Assembly: GCF_000003605.2 (NCBI RefSeq)
Contig: NW_003120921.1
Span: 616,789 to 650,098, forward strand
From: Saccoglossus kowalevskii
Lineage: Eukaryota; Hemichordata; Enteropneusta; Harrimaniidae
Length of the DNA: 33,310 nucleotides
Direction: 5' to 3'
Numbering within the stretch: position 1 is the stretch's first letter; each line of letters begins with the position of its first letter. Shown here in pieces: positions 31,605-33,310 of this stretch. The notes below the pieces were generated by a model, which did no database searches, was not told the DNA's origin, and was given only the letters and a program-made list of their open reading frames with translations. The translations under genes and the position numbers were made by a program.

Positions 31605-31616
31605 GGTCACGTGACC
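31605..31616. promoter_or_regulatory. GGTCACGTGACC palindrome (E-box, USF/CLEAR-like)
   Basis: Perfect 12-bp palindrome centred on CACGTG, about 100 bp upstream of the SPATA1 start codon. This position and core are typical of bHLH-Zip (USF, MITF/TFE, Max) sites near start sites. Binding is inferred. Confidence 0.5.
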
Positions 31617-32407
31617 TGGTCTCCAATGAGTGTTCCTGAACAGAATACCACGGCGGGTAAACAAATACTTTTACGACCATCCTCCGTAATTGCATACGCA
31701 AACTAATTAAAGCGCCAACAAAAATAATTAAATTACCGGAGGGCCGGTTAATTTCAAAACCGGTCGATGAGATTACATTGAGGTGGCAGCACTAGAATGA
31801 AAAAAATACATGTGTAAATTTGCTACTGATTTTAAATGTTTGATTTGTTCGCATATTTGAAGACACTCTTCAAAATACCCGGTGATGCACCGTTCAATAA
31901 GTTATTTTTCTACCCCCCCCCCATGTTTTCTTTTTGCATTTTTTGCAACGCTGCAATTGAAAGACGATCTATAATGTTATGCGTTTGCTAATTATTCTTG
32001 ACTTCTTTGCGGGCAGTAGGGTGCGTAAAGATAGTTTGAAAGCTTAGAATCCTGGTGTAGAAGAAGTGAAACAGCGCACAGATTCCGCCCTCTTTGGTCG
32101 CCATTTCCATTTGGTGTACACAACTTACAATACAATACAATCAAGAATAAGTCGGATGTGTGAAAACAGGGTCCAAATCAATTCAGGTAGTGAGCGACAG
32201 TATCTCAGCTACTCCCAAATCAGCTTTCACGTGGTCGAAAATGCACACACATCGTTGACAATCATTACAGCAAGTCTTAGCAAAGCGAACACAGGAACTA
32301 TAATTAACTGTACGCCTATCCTATTTTGGTTTTAACTAAAGTAGATGACCTATAATTCGATTATTACAGTTTCCGTCACCATCAAATGTCCTATAAAAGA
32401 AAAAACA

Positions 32408-32554
32408 TACTGTGAAATACATTATTTTCTTTTTTCGCTGAAGCGAATATACTTTTTTTTCATATATTTTACATTCAACTCATCAAAAATAAATTCTATA
32501 CGAAACTCTTTTCAGCGAAAATTAATTCCAGCTAAAATTAAGTATTTTACTGTA
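32408..32554. mobile_element. MITE, TACTGTAAAATAC family, copy in the SPATA1 upstream region
   Basis: Left end TACTGTGAAATACATTATTT; inner blocks GAAGCGAATATACTTTTTTT, TTACATTCAACTCATCAAAA and TTCAGCGAAAATTAATTCCA are inverted counterparts of blocks in 21421-21629 and match 5587-5744. The right end has changed to ATTTTACTGTA. It is a shortened or internally deleted copy. Confidence 0.75.
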
Positions 32555-33033
32555 TTAAATAAGTTTAAGAGGCTTTACAGCTCTGAAGAGTTTGCAAATT
32601 TTTTTGTGTTGGTCAAATTTGCTTTGTCAAAACCAAAATTATAAGTGAATTAGTAATTCAGTTGGACAACTTGCTGCCCCAATACTTCAGAGACTTGTGA
32701 TAAGCCAAGCAGTTAATTCTCTGGTATGCCTATAAAATGAGCAAGGTTTGTTAGAATTGAGAAACAACTACAGATTGACTTTCTTTTTACACTCATTTGT
32801 ATAGAGCTTAGTATGTGCAAGATGAGTTTTCACAAAATTTGCAGATAGCTAAATTTAAAAAAAAAAAAGTGTGCATTTAAATAACATACTTTTCCTTCCC
32901 AAACCAGTGGATTAGGTTACGGTATGCAACTACAGTAAAGCCTATCTCACCTCTTAGTATGCGTTAGTTTGTTGATGGGAGCCATGAAACAATGATGTTT
33001 TTAATTTTCAAGTTCAATTTTCTTTTTCTACAG

Positions 33034-33227
33034 CAGTACACACCTTAGCCTGGAATCCATCTATTCAGAGTGTCCTTCCCAGTGCATGGTCTGGTGAATT
33101 GCTACCTAATACCAAAGTCTCTAACAGTGGGACTGTGCTAATACGCATAGTGCACAGACAGTGGTACACGTCTTGCAGTGCTGGGTTATTTATTCTGTCC
33201 GAGAGGGAGGATGTCTTTCACTCATAA
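33034..33227 (+). CDS. possible exon of a neighbouring plus-strand gene
   Basis: A strong acceptor (TTTTCTTTTTCTACAG, ending 33033 or 33036) is followed by a frame open for 63 codons to TAA at 33225-33227. It begins VHTLAWNPSIQSVLPSAWSG, which has the look of one WD40 blade (LAW-P, S-W). A GTGAAT donor about 80 bases in could end the exon. No start codon or second exon is visible, and a repeat with a chance frame is a real alternative. If real, the gene would lie head-to-head with SPATA1. Confidence 0.2.
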
Positions 33228-33310
33228 TTCCATATCAACTTGAAATAAACATTTATGGACAATTCTAATGCTTCTGGGAAAATGATGAAAGTTCAAAAAT
33301 AAAAAAAAGT

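Larger units (their letters stand above)
31506..33033. other. SPATA1 upstream region
   Basis: Contains the SPATA1 5' UTR and promoter (to roughly 31700), then AT-rich sequence with a C-rich run near 31914-31922, a MITE (32408-32554) and no recognised exon. Confidence 0.55.

Noticed and set aside
31985-32113. Minus-strand short ORF starting MEMATKEGGICALFHFFY
   Set aside because: It lies upstream of exon 1 but has no good donor and does not join to SPATA1 in a needed phase; likely chance or 5' regulatory DNA.
1-33310. LTR retroelements, Polintons or other virus-derived elements
   Set aside because: I saw no long terminal repeats, reverse transcriptase, integrase, capsid or envelope-like coding sequence anywhere in the window.

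Overview
The window is AT-rich animal DNA with spliced genes, large introns, many short non-autonomous DNA-transposon relics and an assembly gap of about 1 kb. Nothing in it is bacterial or viral. The gene content and repeat style suggest a marine invertebrate, but I cannot name the phylum from sequence alone.

One gene dominates. It runs on the minus strand across almost the whole window and I recognise it as an orthologue of SPATA1 (spermatogenesis-associated protein 1). I read seven coding exons with compatible splice phases: 31431-31505, 13770-13876, 10999-11119, 5392-5445, 5004-5181, 555-2537 and 169-478. The first five encode the conserved N-terminal SPATA1 domain. Exon 6 is a 1983-bp lysine-rich, low-complexity exon carrying a homogeneous 63-bp (21-residue) in-frame tandem repeat and a KGQS-type repeat. 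Exon 7 leads toward the C-terminal coiled-coil domain of SPATA1, which should lie beyond the left edge. The gene is therefore open at its 3' end here.

Intron 1 (17.5 kb) and intron 3 (5.6 kb) hold most of the non-coding DNA. They contain a MITE family with TACTGTAAAATACTTT-like ends (two copies in intron 3 or 1 with both ends, a related variant, and partial copies), a pair of elements flanked by TTAA with AGCG ends, an element with TGTATTTGCTCTATTAG ends, a degenerate satellite of roughly 120-150 bp running into the assembly gap, and a 180-bp tandem duplication. Intron 1 and the region near exon 2 also carry several RFX X-box-like motifs.

The right end (31506-33310) is upstream of SPATA1. 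It holds a CpG-rich promoter-like zone with a perfect GGTCACGTGACC palindrome and one further MITE. A possible plus-strand exon of a neighbouring gene starts near 33034. I found no rRNA, tRNA, CRISPR array, LTR element or virus-like element. I saw no clear new multi-gene system. The most notable items are the expanded repeat exon of SPATA1, a possible tail-anchored intron-retention isoform, and a TTAA-flanked element carrying a first-exon-like short ORF.
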